Shown here piece after piece: positions 51,238 through 59,255 of a stretch of 64,000 nt of DNA. A program made the translations under genes and the position numbers. The notes beneath the pieces were generated by a model. The model was not told the DNA's origin. It saw nothing but the letters and a program-made list of their open reading frames with translations, and searched no databases. Every line of letters begins with the position of its first letter. The first letter of the stretch is position 1. The stretch is from positions 1,364,001 through 1,428,000 of the forward strand of contig NZ_CP109131.1 in NCBI RefSeq assembly GCF_035917995.1. The letters run 5' to 3'. The DNA comes from Streptosporangium sp. NBC_01755 (GTDB lineage: Bacteria; Actinomycetota; Actinomycetes; Streptosporangiales; Streptosporangiaceae).

Positions 51238-51968
51238 GCGCCGATGTACACGGGGTCGAGCGAGCCTCTCTCGAGCCCGAGATCGGCGTCATCGAGATTG
51301 ACCCCGCCACCGGCGAAATCCCCGTCGTGGTCATCAACAGCGAGCAGTCCCACCGCAAGGCTATGCAGGCGATCAAGGCATGGCGAGAGCGCTTAGTCCT
51401 GCCCACACCTTTCCTGACGATCCTTGACCTGGCCAAGGAATACCCCTTCGGCGCAGCCGTCAGCGCTGGCACCGCAGCGGTTGTCGCCGCCGCCTCAGTC
51501 TCAGTTGCGGCGAATCTACTCCCGGGCCGCCCACCACCAGCAGTGACCATCAACGAGCGCGTGGAGACGATCCAGACGAGCAGCGTCGTCACACCGTTCA
51601 CCACCGCCGGCAAGCCTTCTGCGTCGGCCGCGCCGACGAGGCGCCGCCCTGCTGTCTTGCTACCTACTCCCCGGCCGGCCGCCAGCTCGTCGATGACTCC
51701 GAGTCCGTCGATGCCCCCCAGTCCTACGCTGATCTCAACGCCCAAGCCCGAGCCGTCGTCTCAGTCGAGCCGCCCGCAGGCCGCCGCGCCTCCCTCCGGC
51801 AAGGAACGACCCAACCCGGTGGAGAACGGGGAGCCGCCTTCCGCTGAGCCGTCTCCCCAGAAACCGACGCTGCTGCCGCCGATCGATATCGACGTTCCCC
51901 TCGTCGATGAGGACCCGCTCGTGGACGCCGTATGTGGACTGCTGCCGATCGGGCACCCGATCGGCTGA
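51234..51968 (+). CDS. Single-pass membrane protein with long Pro/Ser-rich tail
   Basis: 244 residues from GTG 51234. The N-terminal 55 residues are soluble and mixed. Residues about 70-95 are hydrophobic (GAAVSAGTAAVVAAASVSVAANLL). The rest is Pro/Ser/Thr-rich, probably disordered and outside the cell. The C-terminus has LVDAVCGLLPIGHPIG, a hydrophobic end. Proteins of this layout lie next to integrases in several actinobacterial integrative elements. Their role is unknown. Confidence 0.6.
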   Translation: MSADVHGVERASLEPEIGVIEIDPATGEIPVVVINSEQSHRKAMQAIKAWRERLVLPTPFLTILDLAKEYPFGAAVSAGTAAVVAAASVSVAANLLPGRPPPAVTINERVETIQTSSVVTPFTTAGKPSASAAPTRRRPAVLLPTPRPAASSSMTPSPSMPPSPTLISTPKPEPSSQSSRPQAAAPPSGKERPNPVENGEPPSAEPSPQKPTLLPPIDIDVPLVDEDPLVDAVCGLLPIGHPIG

Positions 51969-52000
51969 TCAACATTTTCATACCAGGAGGAACTAACCCC

Positions 52001-52039
52001 ATGTCCCTCACCACCTGGCCCCCCTCGCGGGGTGCCTGA
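52001..52039 (+). CDS. 12-codon leader peptide coupled to integrase
   Basis: ATG 52001 has AGGAGG upstream and encodes a 12-residue peptide starting MSLTTWPPSR. It ends in a TGATG overlap, so integrase ATG 52039 uses the same A. The integrase start has no strong site of its own, so ribosomes probably pass from the leader. This would limit or tune integrase synthesis. Confidence 0.5.
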   Translation: MSLTTWPPSRGA

Positions 52040-53658
52040 TGGGCTACGCCGAAGAGCGCAGCGGCTCCTGGCGGGCCCGCTGGAAGCTCCCCTCAGGGAA
52101 GCTGGACGGCATGTCCGGGTTCCCTACGAAGAAGGCCGCCCGCGAATACGCCAACGACCAGGAAGCGAAGATCCGCGCGGGCACCTACGTCGACCCGCGC
52201 GCCGGCCAGATCCTCATCAACACGTGGATCAACACCTGGTTCCGGTCCCTGGACCTGGAAGAGAGCACGCGGGAGAACTACCGGTTCCTGCTGGAGACGT
52301 GCGTGAGACCGTTCTTCGCCGAGCGGACGCTCGCTTCCCTCACCACAGAGGAGATCAACGAGTGGGAGCGAGATCTCGTCAAGGTGTACAGCTATTCCAA
52401 GGCCACCGCGAAGGCTGCCCGGTCTCGGCTGAGGACGGCGCTCGCCGCTGCGGTGCCGTCCCGGATCCCGACCAACCCGGCGGCCTTGCCGCGGGCGTCG
52501 GGTAAGCGGGCGGATCGGCGAGTGCAGCGGGTGCTACAGAAGCGGCGCGCGTACGCGACGCCGTTGGAGATCGTGCTCATCGCCGAGCGGCTTGGCGTCC
52601 TGGCCGGGCCGGGGGTGTTCGTACAGACGGTGTTCGCCGGATTCACCGGCGCCCGCTGGTCGGAGATCCTCGGGCTTCCCCCTGACTGTGTGCACGGCGA
52701 CACGATCGACCTGGACTGGAAGCTGTACGAGCTCAACGGCCACTTCTACCGCGGTCGCCCCAAGGACGGGTCGATCAGGACGGTGGACGTCCCCCCGTTC
52801 TTGCAGTCGCTCCTCAGGCTGCACCTGGACGATGAGCAGAGGATCATCAAGTGCACCTGTCCGGCCGAAGCACCAGAGCCGTACTGCTCGGGCGGGTCGT
52901 ACGTGTTCCTCGGCCCCGACGGCGGGCACCCGCGGCGCAGCACGTTTTCCCGGCGGTTTCTACGTCCGGCGGCGGATGGCCTTTACCCGGCCCAGAGCGG
53001 GCGGGAGGCGGCGCCAGTGGTGGCGAGTCTCGCGGTCGGCTGGCCGGGGATCCCTCTGCCTCGCAGCGGATCGTTCCGAGGCTGGCAGCCAGGGCGAATC
53101 CGGGCGGCCGGGGTGAACTCGCGGTCGACGCGGGCCGCGCTCGTCGAGCATGGTGTCGCCCAGGGCGTGGCTGCTGAGGAGTTGGCGGGGCTGACGCGGG
53201 AGCAGTTGCTGGATCGGTTCGTGCGCGGCGCCTATGTGCCGGAGGATGCGGCGACGGCGTGCTGGTTGCCGATCATGAAGGGGTTGACCATGCACGGGTT
53301 CCGGCATGGCCACGAAACGATGATGGCCGAAGACCGGATCGCGGAAGCTCTGCGGGACGAGCGGATGGGGCACATCGGCGACGGGACCATGCGTGCTCAT
53401 TACACGCATGTGACCGACACGATGCGGGGCGAGCTCGTGGAGGCGTTGCAGCGGCGGTGGGAGACGGCGCTCATGGAGCGGGTCGAGTTGGAGCGGCACT
53501 GGGGCGGGACGCCAGCGGGGTCGGCGCTGCCGTTGCTGGAGGGGTTGCTGCAGCCGTTCCGGGATGACGCGGTTTCCAAGATCGGCTCCCATTTTGCTCC
53601 CAGAATCGGACAGCGGCGGGAGCGGAAGAGGCCGATCCCCGTGAGGATCGGCCTCTGA
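52039..53658 (+). CDS. int: Tyrosine recombinase (integrase)
   Basis: 539 residues. The N-terminal arm-binding and SAM-like core-binding parts cover about 1-150. The catalytic domain has R206 (GARWSE), H419-x2-R422 (HGFRHGH), H445 (ERMGHIG) and the nucleophile Y455 (HYTHV), a complete set. An insert of about 130 residues between R206 and H419 contains a Cys pair (CTCPAEAPEPYC). The end lies 7 bp from tRNA-Pro. It integrates and excises the prophage at that tRNA. Confidence 0.96.
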   Translation: MGYAEERSGSWRARWKLPSGKLDGMSGFPTKKAAREYANDQEAKIRAGTYVDPRAGQILINTWINTWFRSLDLEESTRENYRFLLETCVRPFFAERTLASLTTEEINEWERDLVKVYSYSKATAKAARSRLRTALAAAVPSRIPTNPAALPRASGKRADRRVQRVLQKRRAYATPLEIVLIAERLGVLAGPGVFVQTVFAGFTGARWSEILGLPPDCVHGDTIDLDWKLYELNGHFYRGRPKDGSIRTVDVPPFLQSLLRLHLDDEQRIIKCTCPAEAPEPYCSGGSYVFLGPDGGHPRRSTFSRRFLRPAADGLYPAQSGREAAPVVASLAVGWPGIPLPRSGSFRGWQPGRIRAAGVNSRSTRAALVEHGVAQGVAAEELAGLTREQLLDRFVRGAYVPEDAATACWLPIMKGLTMHGFRHGHETMMAEDRIAEALRDERMGHIGDGTMRAHYTHVTDTMRGELVEALQRRWETALMERVELERHWGGTPAGSALPLLEGLLQPFRDDAVSKIGSHFAPRIGQRRERKRPIPVRIGL

Positions 53659-53665
53659 CCAGCGG

Positions 53666-53739
53666 TCGGGGTGACAGGATTTGAACCTGCGGCCCCCTGC
53701 TCCCAAAGCAGGTGCGCTACCAAACTGCGCCACACCCCG
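53666..53739 (-). tRNA. tRNA-Pro(UGG), prophage attachment site
   Basis: 74 nt with a 7-bp acceptor stem (CGGGGTG/CACCCCG) and discriminator A. The D-arm has AGTTTGGTAG, the anticodon loop has TTTGGGA with anticodon TGG, and the T-loop is TTCAAAT. The 3' end faces the integrase gene. Integration into the 3' part of the tRNA would leave this copy intact and place a partial duplicate at the far, unseen end. No CCA is encoded. Confidence 0.95.
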
Positions 53740-53828
53740 GTAGGTCGAGTGCGCGCACGCTCCGGAACTCCGGTACGCTTACGCCCTGACGAACGGATGA
53801 AGTCTAGACCAGACTGAAGCCGCTTCGC

Positions 53829-53899
53829 GCGGACGTAGCTCAATGGTAGAGCCCCAGTCTTCCAAACTGGCTACGCGGGTTCGATTCCCGTCGTCCGCT
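53829..53899 (+). tRNA. tRNA-Gly(UCC)
   Basis: 71 nt, acceptor stem GCGGACG/CGTCCGC, anticodon loop CTTCCAA with anticodon TCC, T-loop TTCGATT, discriminator T. It is outside the prophage and followed after a few bases by a terminator hairpin. Confidence 0.95.
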
Positions 53900-53910
53900 C
53901 CGAATGGCGA

Positions 53911-53947
53911 AGGGCCAGCTCAAACCCCTTGTGGGTGAGCTGGCCCT
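53911..53947 (+). terminator. Terminator after tRNA-Gly
   Basis: Perfect 12-bp arms AGGGCCAGCTCA (53911-53922) and TGAGCTGGCCCT (53936-53947), loop of 13 bases, followed by a short T-containing stretch (GCTGCTTTTCC). The open frame running through it is therefore rejected as a gene. Confidence 0.85.
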
Positions 53948-54172
53948 GCTGCTTTTCCGGACCTTTCCCGGCCTTCAGAGTCGTTACATGAATGATGGAT
54001 TCTCCGCGTGGCGGGCGTGTTCAGGCGAGCGGATTCTCTCTCCGGGCATCGATCCGGCCGTCGTGGCCTCGGTGACGGCGGGTGTCGCGAGGAACCGGGA
54101 CGTCGCACGCGAGCTGAACTACGGTGGGTGATGAGAGCGGCACTGAGTGGATCCGACATGTGGAGGCGCCCG

Positions 54173-55531
54173 ATGACCGAGGCCACCCGAATCCTGCTCG
54201 ACGAGTCCCGTATCCCCCGCAACTGGTACAACATCGTGGCCGACCTCCCGGTCCCGCCACCACCGATCCTGCATCCGGCCACCTCACGGCCTGTCGGGCC
54301 CGACGATCTCACGTCGCTGTTCCCGGTGGAGCTGATCGATCAGGAGGCGAGCGCCGAACGGTTCATCCCGATCCCCGCGAGCGTCCGCGACGTCTACCGG
54401 CTCTGGCGGCCCACACCGCTGATCCGGGCTCGCAGGCTCGAACGCGCCCTCGGCACCCCCGCGAGGATCTACTACAAGTACGAGGGCGGTTCACCCTCCG
54501 GCTCGCACAAGCCGAACACCGCCGTCCCGCAGGCCTATTACAACGCGCGCCAGGGGGTCGGGAAACTGGTCACGGAGACCGGGGCCGGCCAGTGGGGCTC
54601 GGCGCTGGCGTTCGCCTGCGCGCAGTACGGCCTGGAGTGCGAGGTATGGATGGTCCGTGTCTCCTACGAGGGGAAACCCGGCCGCAGGAGCCTGATGCGG
54701 GCCTACGGCGCGACCGTGCACCCGAGCCCGTCCCCGGTGACCGCGTACGGCGCCGAGACGCTGGCCCACGACCCCGACTCGCCGGGCAGCCTTGGCATCG
54801 CGATCAGCGAGGCCGTGGAGGCCGCGGGGGCCCAACCGGACACCCGGTACGCGCTGGGCAGCCTGCTGAACCACGTGCTGCTGCACCAGACGGTGATCGG
54901 CGAGGAGGCGATCGAGCAGATGGCCGCGTTCGGTGAGGCACCGGACGTGGTCGTGGGATGCACCGGAGGTGGCTCCAACTTCTCCGGGCTGGCCTTCCCG
55001 TTCCTGCGGGAGAAGCTGGCCGGGCGGATGGCCCCGGTGATCCGCGCGGTCGAGCCGGAGGCCTGCCCGTCACTCACCAGGGGCGTCTACGCCTACGACT
55101 TCGGCGACGCCGCGGGGCTGACCCCACTGCTGAAGATGCACACTCTGGGCCACGGCTTCGTCCCCGATCCCATCCACGCGGGCGGGCTGCGTTACCACGG
55201 CATGTCCCCGCTGCTGTCACACCTGTACGAGCTGGGGATGTTCGAGGCGGTGGCCATGGGCCAGAACGACTGCTTCGAGGCGGGGCTGTGCTTCGCCAGG
55301 TCCGAGGGGGTCGTCCCCGCCCCCGAGGCCGCCCATGCGCTGGCCGAGGTCGTCGCCGAGGCGCTGCGCTGCAGGGAGACGGGTGAGGAGAAGGTCCTGC
55401 TGACCGCGCTGTGCGGGCATGGACACTTCGACCTGGACGGCTACGACCGCTATCTGTCGGGGCGGCTGGAGGACCTCTCGCTGTCGCAGGATCGGATCGA
55501 CACGGCCCTGGCCGGGTTGCCCTCCCTGTAA
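54173..55531 (+). CDS. TrpB2-like tryptophan synthase beta chain
   Basis: 452 residues from ATG 54173, with GGAGG six bases upstream. PLP lysine in GSHKPNT (K113), catalytic Glu in TETGAGQWG (E135), phosphate-binding [11 protein letters not shown], and the long N-terminal 110 residues are all TrpB2 traits. The enzyme makes L-tryptophan from indole and serine. TrpB2 forms often lack a TrpA partner, and no trpA is near. In actinobacteria this form is common next to unrelated genes. Substrate could be indole or a related nucleophile. Confidence 0.9.
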   Translation: MTEATRILLDESRIPRNWYNIVADLPVPPPPILHPATSRPVGPDDLTSLFPVELIDQEASAERFIPIPASVRDVYRLWRPTPLIRARRLERALGTPARIYYKYEGGSPSGSHKPNTAVPQAYYNARQGVGKLVTETGAGQWGSALAFACAQYGLECEVWMVRVSYEGKPGRRSLMRAYGATVHPSPSPVTAYGAETLAHDPDSPGSLGIAISEAVEAAGAQPDTRYALGSLLNHVLLHQTVIGEEAIEQMAAFGEAPDVVVGCTGGGSNFSGLAFPFLREKLAGRMAPVIRAVEPEACPSLTRGVYAYDFGDAAGLTPLLKMHTLGHGFVPDPIHAGGLRYHGMSPLLSHLYELGMFEAVAMGQNDCFEAGLCFARSEGVVPAPEAAHALAEVVAEALRCRETGEEKVLLTALCGHGHFDLDGYDRYLSGRLEDLSLSQDRIDTALAGLPSL

Positions 55532-55538
55532 CCCGGCA

Positions 55539-55583
55539 CGCACCGGGAGCTCACCATCCGGTCTCCGGGGAGTTCCCGGTGCG
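55539..55583 (+). terminator. Terminator after trpB2
   Basis: Arms CGCACCGGGA (55539-55548) and TCCCGGTGCG (55574-55583) with extra pairing inside. It lies 8 bp after the trpB2 stop. Confidence 0.75.
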
Positions 55584-55728
55584 GCCACTATGGCTATTTC
55601 ATCGACTAAGCACCCCTAAGGCCTAGTCCATGTGGAAATATCAACGAATCTCTGTTAAACACGAGGTTCGTATATAGATCATTCTTTACAATCCTCCATA
55701 CCAGCAGTCAGAGCGCCCTGGAGGGAAC
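55584..55728 (+). promoter_or_regulatory. AT-rich promoter region before FAD oxidoreductase
   Basis: 55620-55690 is markedly AT-rich for this chromosome, with GTTAAAC, CGTATATAG and TTTACAATCC. TACAAT (about 55687-55692) is a good -10. A clear -35 at 16-18 bp is not found, so an alternative sigma factor is possible, in keeping with the SpoIIE-type gene in the same unit. GGAGGG precedes the GTG at 55729. Confidence 0.5.
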
Positions 55729-57315
55729 GTGTCGGAGTTCGACGGCGTCATCGTGGGCGGAGGCCACAACGGCCTCACCTGTGCCGCCTACCTCGCGAAG
55801 GCGGGGTTGTCGGTTGCGGTCGTCGAGCGGAACGACGTCGCCGGCGGTGGTTGCAGCACCCAGGAGCTCACGCTTCCGGGGTTCCGGCACAATACCCACA
55901 GCAGCTACCACTTCCTGGAGGAGGGACCGGTCCCCGCCGATCTGGAGCTCCAGCGATACGGTCTGAGTTACGTCTATCCCGAGACCCAGCACGCCACGAT
56001 CTTCCGGGACGGCCGGGCGATCACGGTCTACACCGACCCCAAACGCACCGCCGAGTCCTTCGCCCGGTTCTCCAAGGCCGACGCCAAGCGCTGGCTGGAA
56101 CTGTACGAGCGCTACGCCGAGGCGGCCAGGGACCTGATGAACGGGTTCCTGTACTCCGGCCCGCTACCGCCACCGGTGCTCGCCGAGCGGCTCAAGGGCG
56201 ATCTGGGCCGCGACCTGATGAGCTATATGCCGCTCTCGCTGTACGAGGCCGTCGACAGGAACTTCGAGAGCGACCAGGTCAGGGTCCTGTTCAAGTCCTT
56301 CCTGCACGCCATCTCCATCGAGGACGTGCCCGGCACCGGCGGATTCTTCCCCCGGCTGCTGTCGCGCATCGCCCGGCTCGGCGTACCCGTGGGCGGTGCG
56401 GGGAACGTCGCGAGCGCGCTGCGCGCCGTCATCGAGGAGCACGGCGGCACCGTGGTGACCGGCGCCCATGTCGAGCGGATCCTCGTCGGCGACGGGCGGG
56501 CCACCGGGGTGGAGCTGGCGAGCGGCGACGTCCTCACCGCCCGCCGGTTCGTGGCCAGTGCGGTGGACGCCCCTCAGACCGTTCGGCTGGCGGGCCCGGA
56601 GAACTTCGGCCCGGAGATCGCGGCCAAGATCGAGGAGTACAAGTGGGCCGGGCACAGCCTCGTCACCCTCCACCTGGCGCTCGACGAGGCACCGCACTAC
56701 CGGGCCACCGAGTTCGAGCCCGACGTGGACCGGGCCTTCCTCGTCGTGCTCGGCGCCGACGACAGCGAGCAGCTCGGCCGCACCTTCGACCAGATCCACC
56801 AGGGGCAGCTGCCCGACCGGCTGGCCGGCAACGGCGCGTGTCCCTCACTGTTCGACCCCTCATACGCGCCGAGCGGCAAACATGTGGCCTTCTGGTGGCC
56901 ATGGGCCCCGTACGACCTCGGCGGCGACGCGGCGAACTGGGATCTGCGGCGCGAGGAGGTCGGTGAGCGGCTGCTCGCCGAGTGGGCCGAGTACGCCCCC
57001 AACCTCGCGGGGGGCGCCGTCCTCGGCAGGCGGGTCTTCTCACCGCTCGACATCGAGCGGCACTGCGTCAACATGGTGCGCGGCAGCCATCATGTGGGGG
57101 CCTACGAGCCGTCCCAACTGGGCGGCAACCGGCCGATCCCCGAGATGGGCCGGTACCGCACCCCCATCGACGGCCTCTATCTCTGTGGCGCCAGCAGCCA
57201 CCCCGGCGGCTCGGTCTCCGCGGCCCCCGGATACAACGGCGCCAATGCCATCGCAGAAGACCTCGAACTGGCAACCTGGTGGACGCCGGTTCCCACACCC
57301 CGGTGGAGCGAGTGA
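55729..57315 (+). CDS. Phytoene-desaturase-like FAD-dependent oxidoreductase
   Basis: 528 residues from GTG 55729. The Rossmann FAD-binding start is FDGVIVGGGHNGLTCAAYLAKAGLSVAVVERNDVAGG (GxGxxG and the E/ERN acidic). The C-terminal FAD motif is YLCGASSHPGGSVSAAPGYNGANAIAEDL, as in CrtI/PDOX proteins. Members oxidise or isomerise hydrophobic substrates such as carotenoids. No crtB or other carotenoid gene is near, so the substrate is open. Its stop overlaps the start of the next gene (GTGA). Confidence 0.88.
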   Translation: MSEFDGVIVGGGHNGLTCAAYLAKAGLSVAVVERNDVAGGGCSTQELTLPGFRHNTHSSYHFLEEGPVPADLELQRYGLSYVYPETQHATIFRDGRAITVYTDPKRTAESFARFSKADAKRWLELYERYAEAARDLMNGFLYSGPLPPPVLAERLKGDLGRDLMSYMPLSLYEAVDRNFESDQVRVLFKSFLHAISIEDVPGTGGFFPRLLSRIARLGVPVGGAGNVASALRAVIEEHGGTVVTGAHVERILVGDGRATGVELASGDVLTARRFVASAVDAPQTVRLAGPENFGPEIAAKIEEYKWAGHSLVTLHLALDEAPHYRATEFEPDVDRAFLVVLGADDSEQLGRTFDQIHQGQLPDRLAGNGACPSLFDPSYAPSGKHVAFWWPWAPYDLGGDAANWDLRREEVGERLLAEWAEYAPNLAGGAVLGRRVFSPLDIERHCVNMVRGSHHVGAYEPSQLGGNRPIPEMGRYRTPIDGLYLCGASSHPGGSVSAAPGYNGANAIAEDLELATWWTPVPTPRWSE

Positions 57316-59033
57316 AGTCCCGTTTCGTCACCAAAGATCCAGCGACGCCAGGGTTCCGGATGGGCAGTCCCGCATCCATGCACGAGCAGCTGTCCCTGCT
57401 CAACGCCGCCAGCAAACGCATCGGCAGCACACTGGACATGTTCGAGACCGGCAGGGAGCTGATGGACGTCGCCGTGCCGCGCTTCGCGGACGCGGCCGGC
57501 ATCCTGGTACAGGAGCGGTTGGTGACCGAGGGGGAGTTCCCCCAGCAGACCACCGACGGCTCGGCGCTGGTGCGGCGGATCGCGGTCGGCGTGGCCGATC
57601 CCTCCCCCGGCGTGTACGCCAGCGCGTTCCCCGTGGACGAGGTGGCCGTCTACGAGTCATGGACCCCCTACGCCCGGTGCATGGCCACCGGCAACCCGAT
57701 CCTCTACCCCCGCCTGGGGCGCCGGACGGCCGAGGAGATCGGGCGCTTCTGGAAGCGCGACTCGGTGTCGAAGGTGCTGGAGGACAGCTCGTTCCTGGTG
57801 GTGCCGCTGAAGGCGCGCGGCCGGGTACTCGGCTTCGTCATCTTCACCCGCAGACCCACCAGCCAGCCCTTCGACGAACAGGACGTCAACCTGGCCGAGG
57901 AGCTGGCGGCCAGAACCGGGGTCTGCCTCGACAACTCCAGGCTCTACAACCGTGAGCGCCGTACCGCGCTGACCCTGCAGAGCAGCCTGCTGCCCGTCGA
58001 CCTCTCCCAGCCGCTGGGCCTGACGATAGCCTCCCGCTACCTGCCCGCCAGCGATCTGGTCGGGGTGGGCGGCGACTGGTACGACGTGATCCCGCTGCCC
58101 GGCTGCCGGGTCGCCCTCGTCGTCGGCGACGTGATGGGGCACGGCGTCAGGGCCGCCGCCACCATGGGCCAGCTCCGCACGGCCGCCCGCACGCTGGCCA
58201 GCCTGGACCTGAGCCCTGCCGACGTGCTGTTCCGGCTCAACCTGATGAGCCAGGACCTGGACGCCAGCCAGATCGCCACGTGCGTGTACGCCACCTACGA
58301 CCCGGTCACGCGGCGGTGCGCGATAGCCTGCGCGGGCCACGTTCCGCCGATTCTGGTGCGGCCGGGCGGCGAGACCGAACTGCTGGAGTTACCACCGGGA
58401 CTGCCCCTGGGCATCGGCAACGAGCCTGCCGAGATGCGGGAGTTCACGCTCCCCGACGGCACCGTGCTCGCCTTCTACACCGACGGCCTGGTGGAGAGCC
58501 GTGACCGGGACATCGATGAGGGCATCAGCGCGCTGCGCGGCCTGCTTTCCGGCCATGACCAGGACCTGGAGGAGGTCTGCGATCTCACGATCGGCGCCCA
58601 GCGTCCGGGACACGAGCGCGACGACATCGCCCTGCTGCTGGCCAGGGTGTCCGAGCTGACGAAGAAGGAGTTCGTCGAGACGTCGCTGCCGACCGACCGC
58701 CGCTCCGCCGCACAGGCCCGCCGCTTCGTCCGGGCCACACTCGGAGGCTGGGGACTCGACGCCCTGTGCGACAACACCGAGCTGATGGTCAGCGAGCTGG
58801 TCGCCAACGCGGTCGAGCACGGCCAGGGTGAGGTCGAGCTACGCCTGCTTCGTGGGCCCACGCTGGTCTGCGAGGTGTCCGACAGCTCCGCGTCCGAGCC
58901 GATGATGCGGGAGGCGTCCACCACCAGCGACACCGGTCGCGGCCTGCAGCTCATCAACTGGCTCGCCCACCGCTGGGGTTCCCGCCTCACCCCGAAGGGC
59001 AAGATCGTCTGGATCGAGCAGCGGCTGCGTTGA
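57312..59033 (+). CDS. GAF-SpoIIE phosphatase-HATPase signalling protein
   Basis: 573 residues from GTG 57312. Residues about 20-210 contain a GAF-like sensory domain (VLEDSSFLVVPLKARGRVLGFVIF ... FDEQDVNLAEELAARTGVCLDN). Residues about 220-445 are the PP2C-type SpoIIE phosphatase (VGVGGDWYDVIPLPGCRVALVVGDVMGHGVRAA, DDIALL). Residues about 455-570 are a HATPase_c anti-sigma-like kinase (ELMVSELVANAVEHGQG, SDTGRGLQLINWLAHRWG). Such proteins set anti-anti-sigma phosphorylation, linking stress input to sigma-B-type factors. Coupled translation with an oxidoreductase suggests redox or membrane signals. Confidence 0.92.
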   Translation: MKSRFVTKDPATPGFRMGSPASMHEQLSLLNAASKRIGSTLDMFETGRELMDVAVPRFADAAGILVQERLVTEGEFPQQTTDGSALVRRIAVGVADPSPGVYASAFPVDEVAVYESWTPYARCMATGNPILYPRLGRRTAEEIGRFWKRDSVSKVLEDSSFLVVPLKARGRVLGFVIFTRRPTSQPFDEQDVNLAEELAARTGVCLDNSRLYNRERRTALTLQSSLLPVDLSQPLGLTIASRYLPASDLVGVGGDWYDVIPLPGCRVALVVGDVMGHGVRAAATMGQLRTAARTLASLDLSPADVLFRLNLMSQDLDASQIATCVYATYDPVTRRCAIACAGHVPPILVRPGGETELLELPPGLPLGIGNEPAEMREFTLPDGTVLAFYTDGLVESRDRDIDEGISALRGLLSGHDQDLEEVCDLTIGAQRPGHERDDIALLLARVSELTKKEFVETSLPTDRRSAAQARRFVRATLGGWGLDALCDNTELMVSELVANAVEHGQGEVELRLLRGPTLVCEVSDSSASEPMMREASTTSDTGRGLQLINWLAHRWGSRLTPKGKIVWIEQRLR

Positions 59034-59168
59034 TATCCTCTCCCCCCTGGAGGGCCGAGTCTCCCGCCTGCCGCGTACGCGGCTTCGGGTGGGTCGCCGC
59101 TTCGCCGCGCGGTGCCGGGATCACTCCCGGTCCTGCCCGCGCCCCACGGCCGTTCGGTCAGACCGGCA

Positions 59169-59222
59169 ACGTCACCGGCCCGTTCCCGTGCCGGTGACGT
59201 GCTCGGCGTGGGAACGGGCCGG
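59169..59222. terminator. Two overlapping, mutually exclusive hairpins between convergent genes
   Basis: Hairpin one: ACGTCACCGG (59169-59178) with CCGGTGACGT (59191-59200), 10 bp perfect. Hairpin two: CCGGCCCGTTCCC (59175-59187) with GGGAACGGGCCGG (59210-59222), 13 bp perfect. They share bases, so only one can form. It is the likely bidirectional terminator for the convergent genes ending at 59033 and 59256. Confidence 0.75.
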
Positions 59223-59255
59223 TTGGTGTGCGGCGTGTCCTTCCGGCCGCGCGGC

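Larger units (their letters stand above)
1..53739. mobile_element. Prophage (partial), integrated at tRNA-Pro
   Basis: A tyrosine integrase gene ends 7 bp from the 3' end of an intact tRNA-Pro gene. To its left lie excisionase-like genes, repressors, recombination and replication genes, then terminase, portal and a MuF head protein. This is the order of a temperate tailed phage with its packaging end pointing left. Genes are mainly leftward. The element continues past position 1, so the second attachment site and most virion genes cannot be seen. Boundary at the right is inferred from the integrase-tRNA arrangement, because no duplicated core can be compared inside the window. Confidence 0.95.

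Noticed and set aside
53904..54131. 75-codon frame after tRNA-Gly
   Set aside because: It runs through the perfect 12-bp terminator stem and has no ribosome site.
55729..57315. Carotenoid biosynthesis cluster
   Set aside because: Only one CrtI-like gene is present. No crtB, crtE or cyclase gene lies within view.
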